This document shows positions 1 through 6,832 of a stretch of 7,870 bases of DNA, piece by piece. The notes below the pieces were generated by a model, which saw only the letters and a list, made by a program, of their open reading frames with translations, had not been told where the DNA came from and made no database searches. Origin of the DNA: a bacterium (GTDB lineage Bacteria > Patescibacteriota > Minisyncoccia > Minisyncoccales > DG-74-3); assembly GCA_021161025.1 (NCBI GenBank), contig JAGHBK010000046.1, forward strand, positions 1 through 7,870. Reading direction: 5' to 3'. How positions within the stretch are numbered: position 1 is the stretch's first letter; every line of letters begins with the position of its first letter. The position numbers and the translations under genes were made by a program.

Positions 1-1
1 A

Positions 2-490
2 GATTATGTGATTAAAGAAACCCCAGAAGGAATTATAGTAGAAAATAAAAAAGCTGGATTAATTGTGAAAGCACCAGAGGGGTGGGAAGCGAAAAAAATA
101 GAATTGAGAGAAGGTTGGGTCATGTTCTATTCTCCCGAAACAGAGATTAAATGGAAAGAGGAAGGTGTTGTTTTGTTGCCACTAGAAAAAGGATGTATTA
201 TTGACACCGAAGTAATGTATAACAAAATGGATCTTATTCAAATAAAATCAGATATAAAATATAGCCTTTCTCCACTTATTTTAGAGTTTATAGAATTCGA
301 AAATATTACTATAAATAACCATGAGGCTTTAAGAACCACTTTTGATACTCAAAAAGTAGGACCTGGGATTATTGTAAACATTCCATGGAATGATAAAGTT
401 TACATTTTCAATCTTACTTTTGGGGCTGATGAGAAAGAAAAATGTATTCAGGAATTCAATAAATTTTTAGAAACACTTTCAATTAAATAG
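2..490 (+). CDS. Hypothetical protein, C-terminal part (5' end outside window)
   Basis: The reading frame is open to the window edge (codons from base 2), so the gene probably begins upstream. A GTG at 8 is the first possible start inside the window, but nothing upstream of it can be checked. About 160 residues are visible. A segment near GLIVKAPEGWE is followed by alternating beta strands and a C-terminal helix (EKEKCIQEFNKFLETLSI). This is the look of PsbP/Mog1-like alpha-beta sandwich domains found in small bacterial lipoproteins and membrane-anchored proteins, where a 'PEGW' strand opens the domain and a terminal helix closes it. That fold is my inference from pattern; I do not recognise a named family. 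Two cysteines (in EKGCIID and EKCIQE) could pair if the domain is outside the cell. It runs in the same direction as the giant gene downstream, 112 bp away, so co-transcription is possible but unproven. Confidence 0.75.
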   Translation, partial: DYVIKETPEGIIVENKKAGLIVKAPEGWEAKKIELREGWVMFYSPETEIKWKEEGVVLLPLEKGCIIDTEVMYNKMDLIQIKSDIKYSLSPLILEFIEFENITINNHEALRTTFDTQKVGPGIIVNIPWNDKVYIFNLTFGADEKEKCIQEFNKFLETLSIK

Positions 491-512
491 TTCTTTGGCT
501 TAAGTTCAATAA

Positions 513-540
513 AGCGAGCCTCGGCTAGAGAGAGGTACCT
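513..540. other. GC-rich patch with short self-complementary segments in the 491-602 spacer
   Basis: The spacer is otherwise AT-rich, but this stretch is mostly G and C. It holds AGCC-TC-GGCT (517-526), a CCTC (519-522) that can pair with GAGG (532-535), and the palindrome AGGTACCT (533-540). It might be the end-of-transcript structure of the first gene or a leader structure of the giant gene. No run of T follows directly, so it is not a canonical intrinsic terminator. I do not recognise it as a known RNA family. Confidence 0.3.
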
Positions 541-573
541 TAGTTCTTTAAAAATGAGATAACAATTTAATAT

Positions 574-602
574 GGAGGATTGATATCTATCAATCTGTTT
601 TT
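574..602 (+). promoter_or_regulatory. GGAGG plus hairpin upstream of the giant gene's ATG
   Basis: A perfect Shine-Dalgarno-like GGAGG lies at 574-578, but 24 bases separate it from the ATG at 603, which is too far for normal use. Between them, GATTGATA (578-585) and TATCAATC (588-595) form an inverted repeat. Folding it would leave about 7 bases between the GGAG and the ATG, a normal spacing. No in-frame ATG, GTG or TTG start lies closer to the GGAGG, and the protein beginning at 603 has a proper signal peptide, which supports that start. I found no convincing -35/-10 pair in this spacer. Confidence 0.4.
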
Positions 603-3600
603 ATGAAAAGATTTTTTGTGAATAAAAAGATTTTTTCTATTTTTCTGCTAATTTCAGCAGTATTTTTGGTTTTGCCAAAGATTTCTTTAGCCGATGAGTT
701 TGATGATATTACTTTGAGAGAAACAGTAAAATATCTTACATTACCTGAGAGGAAAGTTCAGAATCTAATTCGTTCGTTGATTAATATATTTCATTCCGAG
801 TGGATGGATTTAGTGAGTTCTGGCTATGTTAGTGCTGAAAAAATGGCAGTGCCGAGCATTATGAAAAAAGCTGTTCAGGTGCAGGCACTAAATCATCTTT
901 TAATAGATGCTCCTATACAAACTACTTTGGGAGTAGTTAAAAATGCTGCCAAAATAGCCAAGGTGTTTTTAATTAAAGATATTTCAGGCATTTTAGATGA
1001 ACTGGAAAAAGAAAGCGTGAAAAAAGCAGTTGATTATGGAATGAGTATTTTATTAGAAAAAGAAATTAGAATGAGCCCTGGTGTCATAGAGTTTGAATAT
1101 GAATTAAAAGAAGGAGGAACAGAAAAAGCTCTTATTCAATATATTATGATTTATAAACCCTCTGATGCTAAAAAAGGAGAGATGGTAATTAGGTTTTATT
1201 CAGCGAAATCACTTAAGCCACCTCAAAATAGAAGTAGCATTGGGAGTAAGTTTGGAATCTATACTGAGCTTGAAAACGATTTACCTCCTTTTATTGTTGA
1301 TATTCGGGGAAATGTTCAAGATTACAGGTGGATTGATACTCCTTCAATTGAGATTGAATTTCCATCTGAAGTGCCAGATTTGGGAATTAAACCTCTTAGT
1401 TTATGGGAGAAACATCTTTTACAACCAATAAAAACCACAATTAAAGATATTGAGGTGATTATTACTAAAGTTACTGGAAAATCGCCGAAAATCGTAGAGA
1501 AAATAGAAAATATTCGAAAAATCCGCCAAGTCGCCGCTGATTTTTGGAATAAAATAAAATCAACTTTTTCAAAAATTACTCAGTTTTCACCTGCGGGTTT
1601 GATTTCTGATTTATTTCAAAAAGAAAGAGAAGAACCTTCTATAAAGATAATTACAGAAAAGAGCGGGGAGATAAAATGGGAAAAAGGCAAAGAGAAGAAA
1701 GAAACTAAAGGAGATAAGATAACAAAAGAAAGAAAAGAGAATGTAAAGCCTTTTCAAATTCAAAAAGAAGAAAAAGAGATAGGACAAGAGATAGGACAAA
1801 AGGTAGGACAAAAAGAGGAAGAAAGTAAAGAAAAACTTAAAAAGGAAGGAAAGGAAGTTCAAGATGAAAAAGAAAAGAAAAAAGAGGAGAAAGTTGAAGT
1901 TGTAATCTGCCAAAGACTCTCTGGAGATTATCCGAGAAAAGATAAAGTTATTATTAATGAAATAGCTTGGATGGGAACCATTAAAAGTTATAATGATGAA
2001 TGGATTGAGCTTAAGAATATTTCTGGAAAAGAAATTGACTTAACGGGCTGGCAATTATTAGATAAAAACCAAGATATCAAGATCATCTTTGGGGGAGAAC
2101 GGGTCTCCCCAAATAGCTTTTATTTGTTAGAGAGAACCGGTGATGATTCAGTGCCTGAGATTAAAGCTGATTTTATCTATACCGGAGGCCTTGAAAACAA
2201 AGATGAAGCTCTATATCTTTTTGATGAAAATTGTCAACTCCAAGATGAAGTGTTAGCTAATCCTGATTGGCCAGCTGGAGATAACGAAACTAAAAGAACA
2301 ATGGAAAGAAAAACAGATTTTAGTTGGCAGACAAGTTTAAATCCTGGCGGCACTTCTAAAGCCGAAAATAGTTCAGGATATGTTGAAATCAAAGACGAAA
2401 TTTCAACTACTAGTATTATTGGAGGAGGGGCTATAGTAAATCAACCTCAATTTTTTCCAGTTATTATCAATGAGATAATGTATAATCCGGCAGGTTCAGA
2501 TAAAGAAAGAGAGTGGATAGAAATTTTTAATAATGGAGAAGTATCAGTAGATCTCTCAAATTGGAAATTTTACGAAGGAGGAGTAAATCACAAGTTAAAT
2601 TTAATCCAAGGCTCTCCGATGTTACTTCCTAAAAGTTATGCAATAATCACTAACGGTAAAGAATTAAAAGATTTTCCAGATTTTACAGGGACTCTTTTTA
2701 GAGCCTCTTTTTCATTAAATAATAGAGGGGAAGAAATTACTCTCAAAAATGGTGACCTTATTATTGATAGTGTAACTTATAATTCTGCTTGGGGAGCAGA
2801 TGGAGATGGCAAGTCACTTCAGAGAATTAATGTTGATGGAGAATCAAACAATCCTCAAAATTGGGCAGCAGACTTGCCTACGCCTAGTAGCCAAAATCAG
2901 TTTTCTCAGTCTCCGTCTCCGCTATCTTCATCTCCTGTTTTAGAAGTTTCACCAAAACAACTTGAATTTGAGTCAACTTCTTCTGCCAAATCAATTTTTA
3001 TTTCAAACACCGGAGAAGGTATTTTAACTTGGGAAAGTTCAGTTGAGTATGTTACCCCCTCAGTATTGGACTGGCTAGATATATCTCCTACATCAGGTGA
3101 AATTTCAGCGGGCTCAAGCTCAGAAGTGTCTGTTTTACCAATTAAAAATGTTTCGGGAATAACCGATGGAATATATTTAGCTAATATCATTATTGAAGCT
3201 GGAGAAATTGAGGGTAGCCCGACCCAGGTTAGTGTTAGCTGGAACGTTAAAGAAATCAGTGATAAGAATCTATCTGCCGATGAAACTCCGCCCTTAGTTT
3301 ATTTTGATCCACTCTCTTTAATCCAATCTCAAAATATCTTCACCCTTTCCTGGAAAGGCGAAGACCCAAGAGAAAATGTTACCCCTAGTGGGATTGATAC
3401 CTTTTTGCTCAAATATAATGTAACACCAAGTAATTCAGAGAGTATTTATCTTCAATATCAAGAAAATGGAACTTGGCAACCCTGGAAAATAGAAGAGATA
3501 AAACAAACCAAAGAAACTCAACTTACCCTTTTGGGGAGAGATGGTTTGAGCTATGTTTTCCAAATTAAAGCTGAAGATATTGCTGGAAATGAAAGTGATT

Positions 3601-5441
3601 GGGACACAGTCTCTACTAAAATTAGCTTGTCTCCTTTGGGGCTTTCAGTAGTGATTAACGAAGTAGCCTGGATGGGAACAAAAGCTAATTCTTCCGATGA
3701 ATGGATTGAGTTTTATAATACTACCAGCCAAGATATTAACCTTTCTGGTTGGCGTTTAGTATCTTCTGATGGTTCACCAGATATTACTTTTGGGGAATCT
3801 CCAAATACAGCTATTATGGCTACAACCACTATTCCAGCCAATGGTTTTTACCTAATAGAAAGAACTGATGATGAATCAACTTCAGAACCTGCTGATTGGG
3901 CCGGAAGTTTTGGAAAAGGAGGATTGGCTAATAATCCAAATTGTGAGGTTTTATCTCTTTATGATCCTTACGAAAATTTAATTGATCAGACTTCTTGCTT
4001 AGAGAAGAACCATTGGCCAGCTGGTAATGGTAGCCCAAGTTATATCTCGATGGAAAGAATTGATTCTACAAAATCTGGTTCAGACCCTTTAAATTGGGCA
4101 AATAACAATTTGATTTCAAAAAATGGTTTAGATACTGAAGGAAACAAAATCAATGGTACTCCCAAAGCTAAAAACTCAGTTTCCAAATCTCAAACTGAAA
4201 TTTCAGGAAGTATCGATTTCCCAACTCTAACTTATCTTGGCAGTCCTTATATTGTTAGCAATTTCTTAAATCTTCCTTCAAATCAAACCTTAAATATTGA
4301 ACCTGGAGTTAAAATAAAGTTCGATAGCAAAGCCTATTTTCTAATTGAAGGAAAACTTTTAGCAGACGGAACTCAAGAGCGAAAGATTATTTTCACCTCA
4401 AATAAAGAAAATTCTTCACCCGGTGATTGGGGTTGGCTTTATTTCAAAAATAGTTCTGGTTCTCAATTAAAAAACACCATTTTTAGATATGGAGGAGGAA
4501 TTGACAATAACTATCTATCCAGCGCTCCCGATTATACTCGAGGAACAATTCAGGTAGAGAATGGAGGAATTACAATTGAAGACTCAGCAATTGAAAAAAG
4601 TTTAACAATCGGTCTTTGGTTAATTAATTCTTCTAGCACCATCAATAGGGTAAATTTTCTTGAGATAGAAGGCACCGAATTTTATGAAAAAACAGCTGGT
4701 GTCTTTATCGACGGAGGAAACCCGGTAATAAAGAACTCTTTATTTAAAGGCAATAAAATTGGAATCGAAATCAAATCAAACGCTAACCCAGCTATTGAAG
4801 AAAATATTTTTGAAAATAACAAAATCCCGATTCATTTTGACGCCTCTTCTCCGTATTTCCAAAACAATTCAGCTCAGAATAATGAAATAAATGGGATTTT
4901 AGTAGAGTCAGTTTCTTCTTCTACTACCTGGCAACCAGATTTACCTTATGTGATTGCAACTGGAAGTGTAGCCTCTGATTCAACTCTTACTATTTCACCA
5001 GGAGTAATAATAAAATTTAAAGATGAAGGAAGGTTCGATATTTTTGGCGAACTTATTGCTAAAGGGACTTTGAAAAATCCAATAATTTTTACTTCAATTA
5101 AAGACGATTATTATGGAGGAGATACTAATAATGATAGCTCTATTACTCAAGTGACACCCAGTGATTGGGATGCTATTCATTTTCATTCATCAGGTTCTCT
5201 GTTAGAAAATGTCATTGTAAGATATGGAGGAAAAGAAGGAATAAGTTCATTAGGAGCTATTACTATCGGTGATGATACTAAAACCGATGTTAAAATCAAT
5301 ATTAGCGACTCGTTAATCGAAAACAACATCTATGGGATTTATTATTTCGGTAATTGTGAAGGGCTAAATAATAATGTCCTATTGGAGAATGTTACCCTTT
5401 TCGAAAACAAATATGATTTTTATCCTTTTTGCTCCCCCTAA
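603..5441 (+). CDS. Giant secreted mosaic protein: three lamin-tail domains, BACON-like, FN3-like and duplicated beta-helix
   Basis: This 1612-residue protein starts with a clear signal peptide (MKRFF..., hydrophobic core about 12-25, likely cut near residue 30), so it is exported. Approximate order: 31-340, unique helical then strand-rich region, not recognised; 341-445, Lys/Glu-rich linker with an IGQ/VGQ triplet repeat; 449-586, LTD 1 (VIINEIAWMGT, DEWIEL, LTGW); 620-757, LTD 2 (VIINEIMYNP, EWIEIFN, LSNW); 758-779, Ser/Pro linker; 780-882, BACON-like beta sandwich (LEVSP..LEF, WLDISPTSG); 893-1010, FN3-like (DETPP, IKAEDIAGNESDW); 1017-1195, LTD 3 (VVINEVAWMGT, DEWIEF, LSGW); 1200-1612, right-handed parallel beta-helix in two related halves. 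LTDs of this type occur in many bacterial secreted proteins and are usually seen as binding or adhesion modules. No catalytic motif, sortase signal or C-terminal membrane anchor is visible, so attachment may depend on the N-terminal part. Function in surface adhesion or cell-cell contact is inference. Confidence 0.93.
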   Translation: MKRFFVNKKIFSIFLLISAVFLVLPKISLADEFDDITLRETVKYLTLPERKVQNLIRSLINIFHSEWMDLVSSGYVSAEKMAVPSIMKKAVQVQALNHLLIDAPIQTTLGVVKNAAKIAKVFLIKDISGILDELEKESVKKAVDYGMSILLEKEIRMSPGVIEFEYELKEGGTEKALIQYIMIYKPSDAKKGEMVIRFYSAKSLKPPQNRSSIGSKFGIYTELENDLPPFIVDIRGNVQDYRWIDTPSIEIEFPSEVPDLGIKPLSLWEKHLLQPIKTTIKDIEVIITKVTGKSPKIVEKIENIRKIRQVAADFWNKIKSTFSKITQFSPAGLISDLFQKEREEPSIKIITEKSGEIKWEKGKEKKETKGDKITKERKENVKPFQIQKEEKEIGQEIGQKVGQKEEESKEKLKKEGKEVQDEKEKKKEEKVEVVICQRLSGDYPRKDKVIINEIAWMGTIKSYNDEWIELKNISGKEIDLTGWQLLDKNQDIKIIFGGERVSPNSFYLLERTGDDSVPEIKADFIYTGGLENKDEALYLFDENCQLQDEVLANPDWPAGDNETKRTMERKTDFSWQTSLNPGGTSKAENSSGYVEIKDEISTTSIIGGGAIVNQPQFFPVIINEIMYNPAGSDKEREWIEIFNNGEVSVDLSNWKFYEGGVNHKLNLIQGSPMLLPKSYAIITNGKELKDFPDFTGTLFRASFSLNNRGEEITLKNGDLIIDSVTYNSAWGADGDGKSLQRINVDGESNNPQNWAADLPTPSSQNQFSQSPSPLSSSPVLEVSPKQLEFESTSSAKSIFISNTGEGILTWESSVEYVTPSVLDWLDISPTSGEISAGSSSEVSVLPIKNVSGITDGIYLANIIIEAGEIEGSPTQVSVSWNVKEISDKNLSADETPPLVYFDPLSLIQSQNIFTLSWKGEDPRENVTPSGIDTFLLKYNVTPSNSESIYLQYQENGTWQPWKIEEIKQTKETQLTLLGRDGLSYVFQIKAEDIAGNESDWDTVSTKISLSPLGLSVVINEVAWMGTKANSSDEWIEFYNTTSQDINLSGWRLVSSDGSPDITFGESPNTAIMATTTIPANGFYLIERTDDESTSEPADWAGSFGKGGLANNPNCEVLSLYDPYENLIDQTSCLEKNHWPAGNGSPSYISMERIDSTKSGSDPLNWANNNLISKNGLDTEGNKINGTPKAKNSVSKSQTEISGSIDFPTLTYLGSPYIVSNFLNLPSNQTLNIEPGVKIKFDSKAYFLIEGKLLADGTQERKIIFTSNKENSSPGDWGWLYFKNSSGSQLKNTIFRYGGGIDNNYLSSAPDYTRGTIQVENGGITIEDSAIEKSLTIGLWLINSSSTINRVNFLEIEGTEFYEKTAGVFIDGGNPVIKNSLFKGNKIGIEIKSNANPAIEENIFENNKIPIHFDASSPYFQNNSAQNNEINGILVESVSSSTTWQPDLPYVIATGSVASDSTLTISPGVIIKFKDEGRFDIFGELIAKGTLKNPIIFTSIKDDYYGGDTNNDSSITQVTPSDWDAIHFHSSGSLLENVIVRYGGKEGISSLGAITIGDDTKTDVKINISDSLIENNIYGIYYFGNCEGLNNNVLLENVTLFENKYDFYPFCSP
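1779..1814 (+). repeat. Three 12-bp tandem units inside the Lys/Glu-rich linker
   Basis: Units ATAGGACAAGAG (1779-1790), ATAGGACAAAAG (1791-1802) and GTAGGACAAAAA (1803-1814) encode IGQE, IGQK and VGQK. They lie in a stretch from about 1611 to 1900 that is almost all purine on the plus strand. The unit length is a multiple of three, so copy-number change would alter linker length without breaking the frame. Confidence 0.8.
4242..5280 (+). repeat. Internal duplication of a beta-helix module in the giant protein
   Basis: At the protein level, residues about 1214-1300 and 1447-1545 align. Shared landmarks are SPY/LPY, EPGVKIKF/SPGVIIKF, EGKLLADGT/FGELIAKGT, KIIFTS/PIIFTS, GDWGWLYF/SDWDAIHF, SGSQLKNTIFRYGG/SGSLLENVIVRYGG. 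The offset is 232 residues up to IIFTS and 245 at RYGG, because the second copy has a longer loop before the SDW. DNA identity is low, so the duplication is old. Each copy opens a run of beta-helix rungs. Confidence 0.8.
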
Positions 5442-5452
5442 ATGTTTATCAA

Positions 5453-5475
5453 TAACTCCCCAACTCTGGGAGTTA
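5453..5475. terminator. Hairpin between convergent genes, possible bidirectional terminator
   Basis: TAACTCCC (5453-5460) pairs with GGGAGTTA (5468-5475), giving an 8-bp stem and a 7-base loop. It sits in the 44-bp gap between two convergent stop codons, where a shared terminator is expected. Neither strand has a T-run after the stem, so it lacks the second half of a classic Rho-independent terminator. Position and stem support a role in ending or protecting transcripts. Confidence 0.55.
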
Positions 5476-5485
5476 AGTAAGGAAT

Positions 5486-6697
5486 TTAAATGCGGCAATG
5501 AGTATAGCCGTAATTATATTTATCTACAAAAAGGCCATTTTGATCTAATAAATAAAGAGTATCACACCCTGTTTGAGTTATAATATTGTGATTAATATAA
5601 ATGTGCCACTCGTTTCCTAAAAAGTCCTCATCCTTTGAATGATAAAAGAAACATTTTTGATAATTGAAATGATTATTTAAATAAGAAATACATTCTGGAT
5701 CAAACATAATATCTATACTATTTGAATAATCTGGAATTTCACAAATTCTTAATCTTTGAATAAACCTTTGGCAGCATTCGCTCAGATTTGAAATTTCTTC
5801 TTTAGTAGGTTTAGGACAATTTTGGGGTAAACGGATTGGTAAATCATAAAAGTTGGATAAATACCCTATACATTTGTTGATTCTAAAGTTTCGATTATAA
5901 CCTAAAGGATTTTTTCCATTTGATATATACACCCTATCTCCGGATTTCACAAAGATATTTTCGGTAGCTGCTGGATTGAAATATGGTTGCCAAAACCCTA
6001 TTCCTTCCGGGATAGAAAAGCTTCCTCTTTTACCTTTGATTTTCCAACCTGTAATGTTTATTTTTTCTTTTCCTCGGAATTGAACCTGAAGAGTAATTAA
6101 AGAAGGAGAGGTTTTGCTTGGGATTCTGACATTAGAAATTTTTATTTTTTCAAAATAGGGAGAAACATTTATTTTGAAGTTCCTTTTTGCAGGTGTTTGA
6201 TCTATAATATTTTTTGATTTTATTTTGGCTCTAACCAAAAAAGTGTATTCTTTAGGACCTGAAGGAAGGGTAATATATCTTTTTTTTGAAAAAGTTTCAA
6301 TCCAATCCTCATCAAACCCTAAAATTTTTGTTTCAAAGGAAATTGCTTCTTTAGTTTCAGGAGAGGTTTTAGCGCTAAACTCAAAGACGACTTTTGTTGT
6401 CTCTGTTATTACTTCACCTTCCTTTGGGCCAGAAACAATATAGGTATCAACAGAAAAAGAAGGCTTGCTTTCAGGAATTAAATTTTTAGGAGAAGGACAT
6501 TTTAGAGAGTATCGAGAAGCCCTTGAGGGTTGTGGAATTTGAGATCTTGGTGTTTCAGGTTGAGGTGTTATTTTAGAAGTTTCTGGTAATGGAACAAAAA
6601 CAGAAGAAATTTCTGCTTTTTGAAGTAGAGGTGAAACAATATTAGCAATAGCAATGATAGAAATGAAAATAAAGAAAAAAGGTAAAATTTGTTGCAT
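5486..6697 (-). CDS. Exported protein with Ig/FN3-like and cysteine-rich LTD-like domains
   Basis: 403 residues. A hydrophobic segment at about 4-25 (LPFFFIFISIIAIANIV) is a signal peptide or membrane anchor; it lacks the usual N-terminal Lys/Arg. An in-frame stop (TAA) lies four codons upstream of the ATG, so no upstream ATG, GTG or TTG start is available. Residues 35-80 are a Pro-rich linker. Residues 85-178 look like an Ig/FN3-type sandwich (SGPKEGEV, YTFLVRAK, TPAKRNFKIN). Residues 180-400 look like a divergent LTD with insertions: KIKISNVRIPS, INITGWKIKG, SGDRVYISNG, and near the end WHIYIN and DTLYLLDQNGLFVDKYNY, as in LTD C-termini. Nine of its ten cysteines fall between residues 276 and 401, suggesting disulfides outside the cytoplasm. 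It converges on the giant LTD gene and diverges from the regulator gene. A surface or envelope role is inferred; the LTD assignment for the second half is moderate. Confidence 0.88.
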   Translation of the reverse strand: MQQILPFFFIFISIIAIANIVSPLLQKAEISSVFVPLPETSKITPQPETPRSQIPQPSRASRYSLKCPSPKNLIPESKPSFSVDTYIVSGPKEGEVITETTKVVFEFSAKTSPETKEAISFETKILGFDEDWIETFSKKRYITLPSGPKEYTFLVRAKIKSKNIIDQTPAKRNFKINVSPYFEKIKISNVRIPSKTSPSLITLQVQFRGKEKINITGWKIKGKRGSFSIPEGIGFWQPYFNPAATENIFVKSGDRVYISNGKNPLGYNRNFRINKCIGYLSNFYDLPIRLPQNCPKPTKEEISNLSECCQRFIQRLRICEIPDYSNSIDIMFDPECISYLNNHFNYQKCFFYHSKDEDFLGNEWHIYINHNIITQTGCDTLYLLDQNGLFVDKYNYGYTHCRI

Positions 6698-6703
6698 AAT
6701 GCT

Positions 6704-6734
6704 ATTTTATGACACAAAAATTTAAATTTTTCAA
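6704..6734 (-). promoter_or_regulatory. Probable promoter of the minus-strand exported-protein gene, leaderless geometry
   Basis: On the minus strand, TAAAAT (plus 6709-6704) matches the -10 consensus at five of six bases and ends six bases before the ATG, so the expected transcription start is at or within a base or two of the start codon. A possible -35, TTGAAA (plus 6734-6729), is 19 bp away, longer than the ideal 17. No Shine-Dalgarno site could fit. Confidence 0.45.
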
Positions 6735-6740
6735 GGTATC

Positions 6741-6770
6741 GCAAAAATTCTACGATCGTGAAAATTTTGC
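6741..6770. promoter_or_regulatory. 30-bp imperfect palindrome, candidate operator in the divergent spacer
   Basis: The segment reads the same on both strands at 24 of 30 positions. The core ACGATCGT (6752-6759) is perfect and the outer arms are GCAAAA and TTTTGC. It lies between the two divergent promoters, about 6 bp from the minus-strand -35 candidate and about 21 bp from the plus-strand -35. A dimeric regulator binding here could touch both promoters. The regulator encoded at 6833 is an obvious but unproven candidate. Confidence 0.5.
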
Positions 6771-6791
6771 ATTGATAAAATTTTTGCTGTT

Positions 6792-6820
6792 TTGACCTTT
6801 TCTTTAAATTTTGTTATAGT
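6792..6820 (+). promoter_or_regulatory. Strong sigma70-type promoter of the regulator gene
   Basis: TTGACC (6792-6797), a 17-bp spacer and TATAGT (6815-6820) each match consensus at five of six bases, and a TG one base before the -10 (6812-6813) makes it an extended -10. The predicted transcription start is about 6826-6828, leaving only about 5-7 bases before the ATG at 6833. There is no room for a Shine-Dalgarno site, so the transcript should be leaderless or nearly so. Confidence 0.75.
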
Positions 6821-6832
6821 TTTTAAATTGAT

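Noticed and set aside
1240..1431. Plus-strand open frame of 63 codons in another frame of the giant gene
   Set aside because: Overlaps a strongly supported domain-bearing gene and has no recognisable features of its own.
1611..1913. Minus-strand open frame of 100 codons, very rich in Phe and Leu
   Set aside because: It is the reverse of the Lys/Glu-rich linker; its Phe/Leu content is the direct complement of AAA/GAA codons, and it lies wholly inside a well-supported gene.
2906..3190. Minus-strand open frame of 94 codons
   Set aside because: Antisense to the linker and BACON-like domain; no start signal or domain.
5374..5583. Plus-strand open frame of 69 codons across the convergent gene ends
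   Set aside because: It overlaps the ends of two supported genes in other frames and its protein shows no fold or signal peptide.
5500..5600. Frameshift or truncation at the C-terminus of the minus-strand exported protein
   Set aside because: The LTD-like ending (LYLLDQNGLFVDKYNY) is complete and the stop follows within about ten residues, so the gene looks intact.
6225..6443. Plus-strand open frame of 72 codons
   Set aside because: Antisense to the Ig/FN3-like domain of the exported protein, no start signal.
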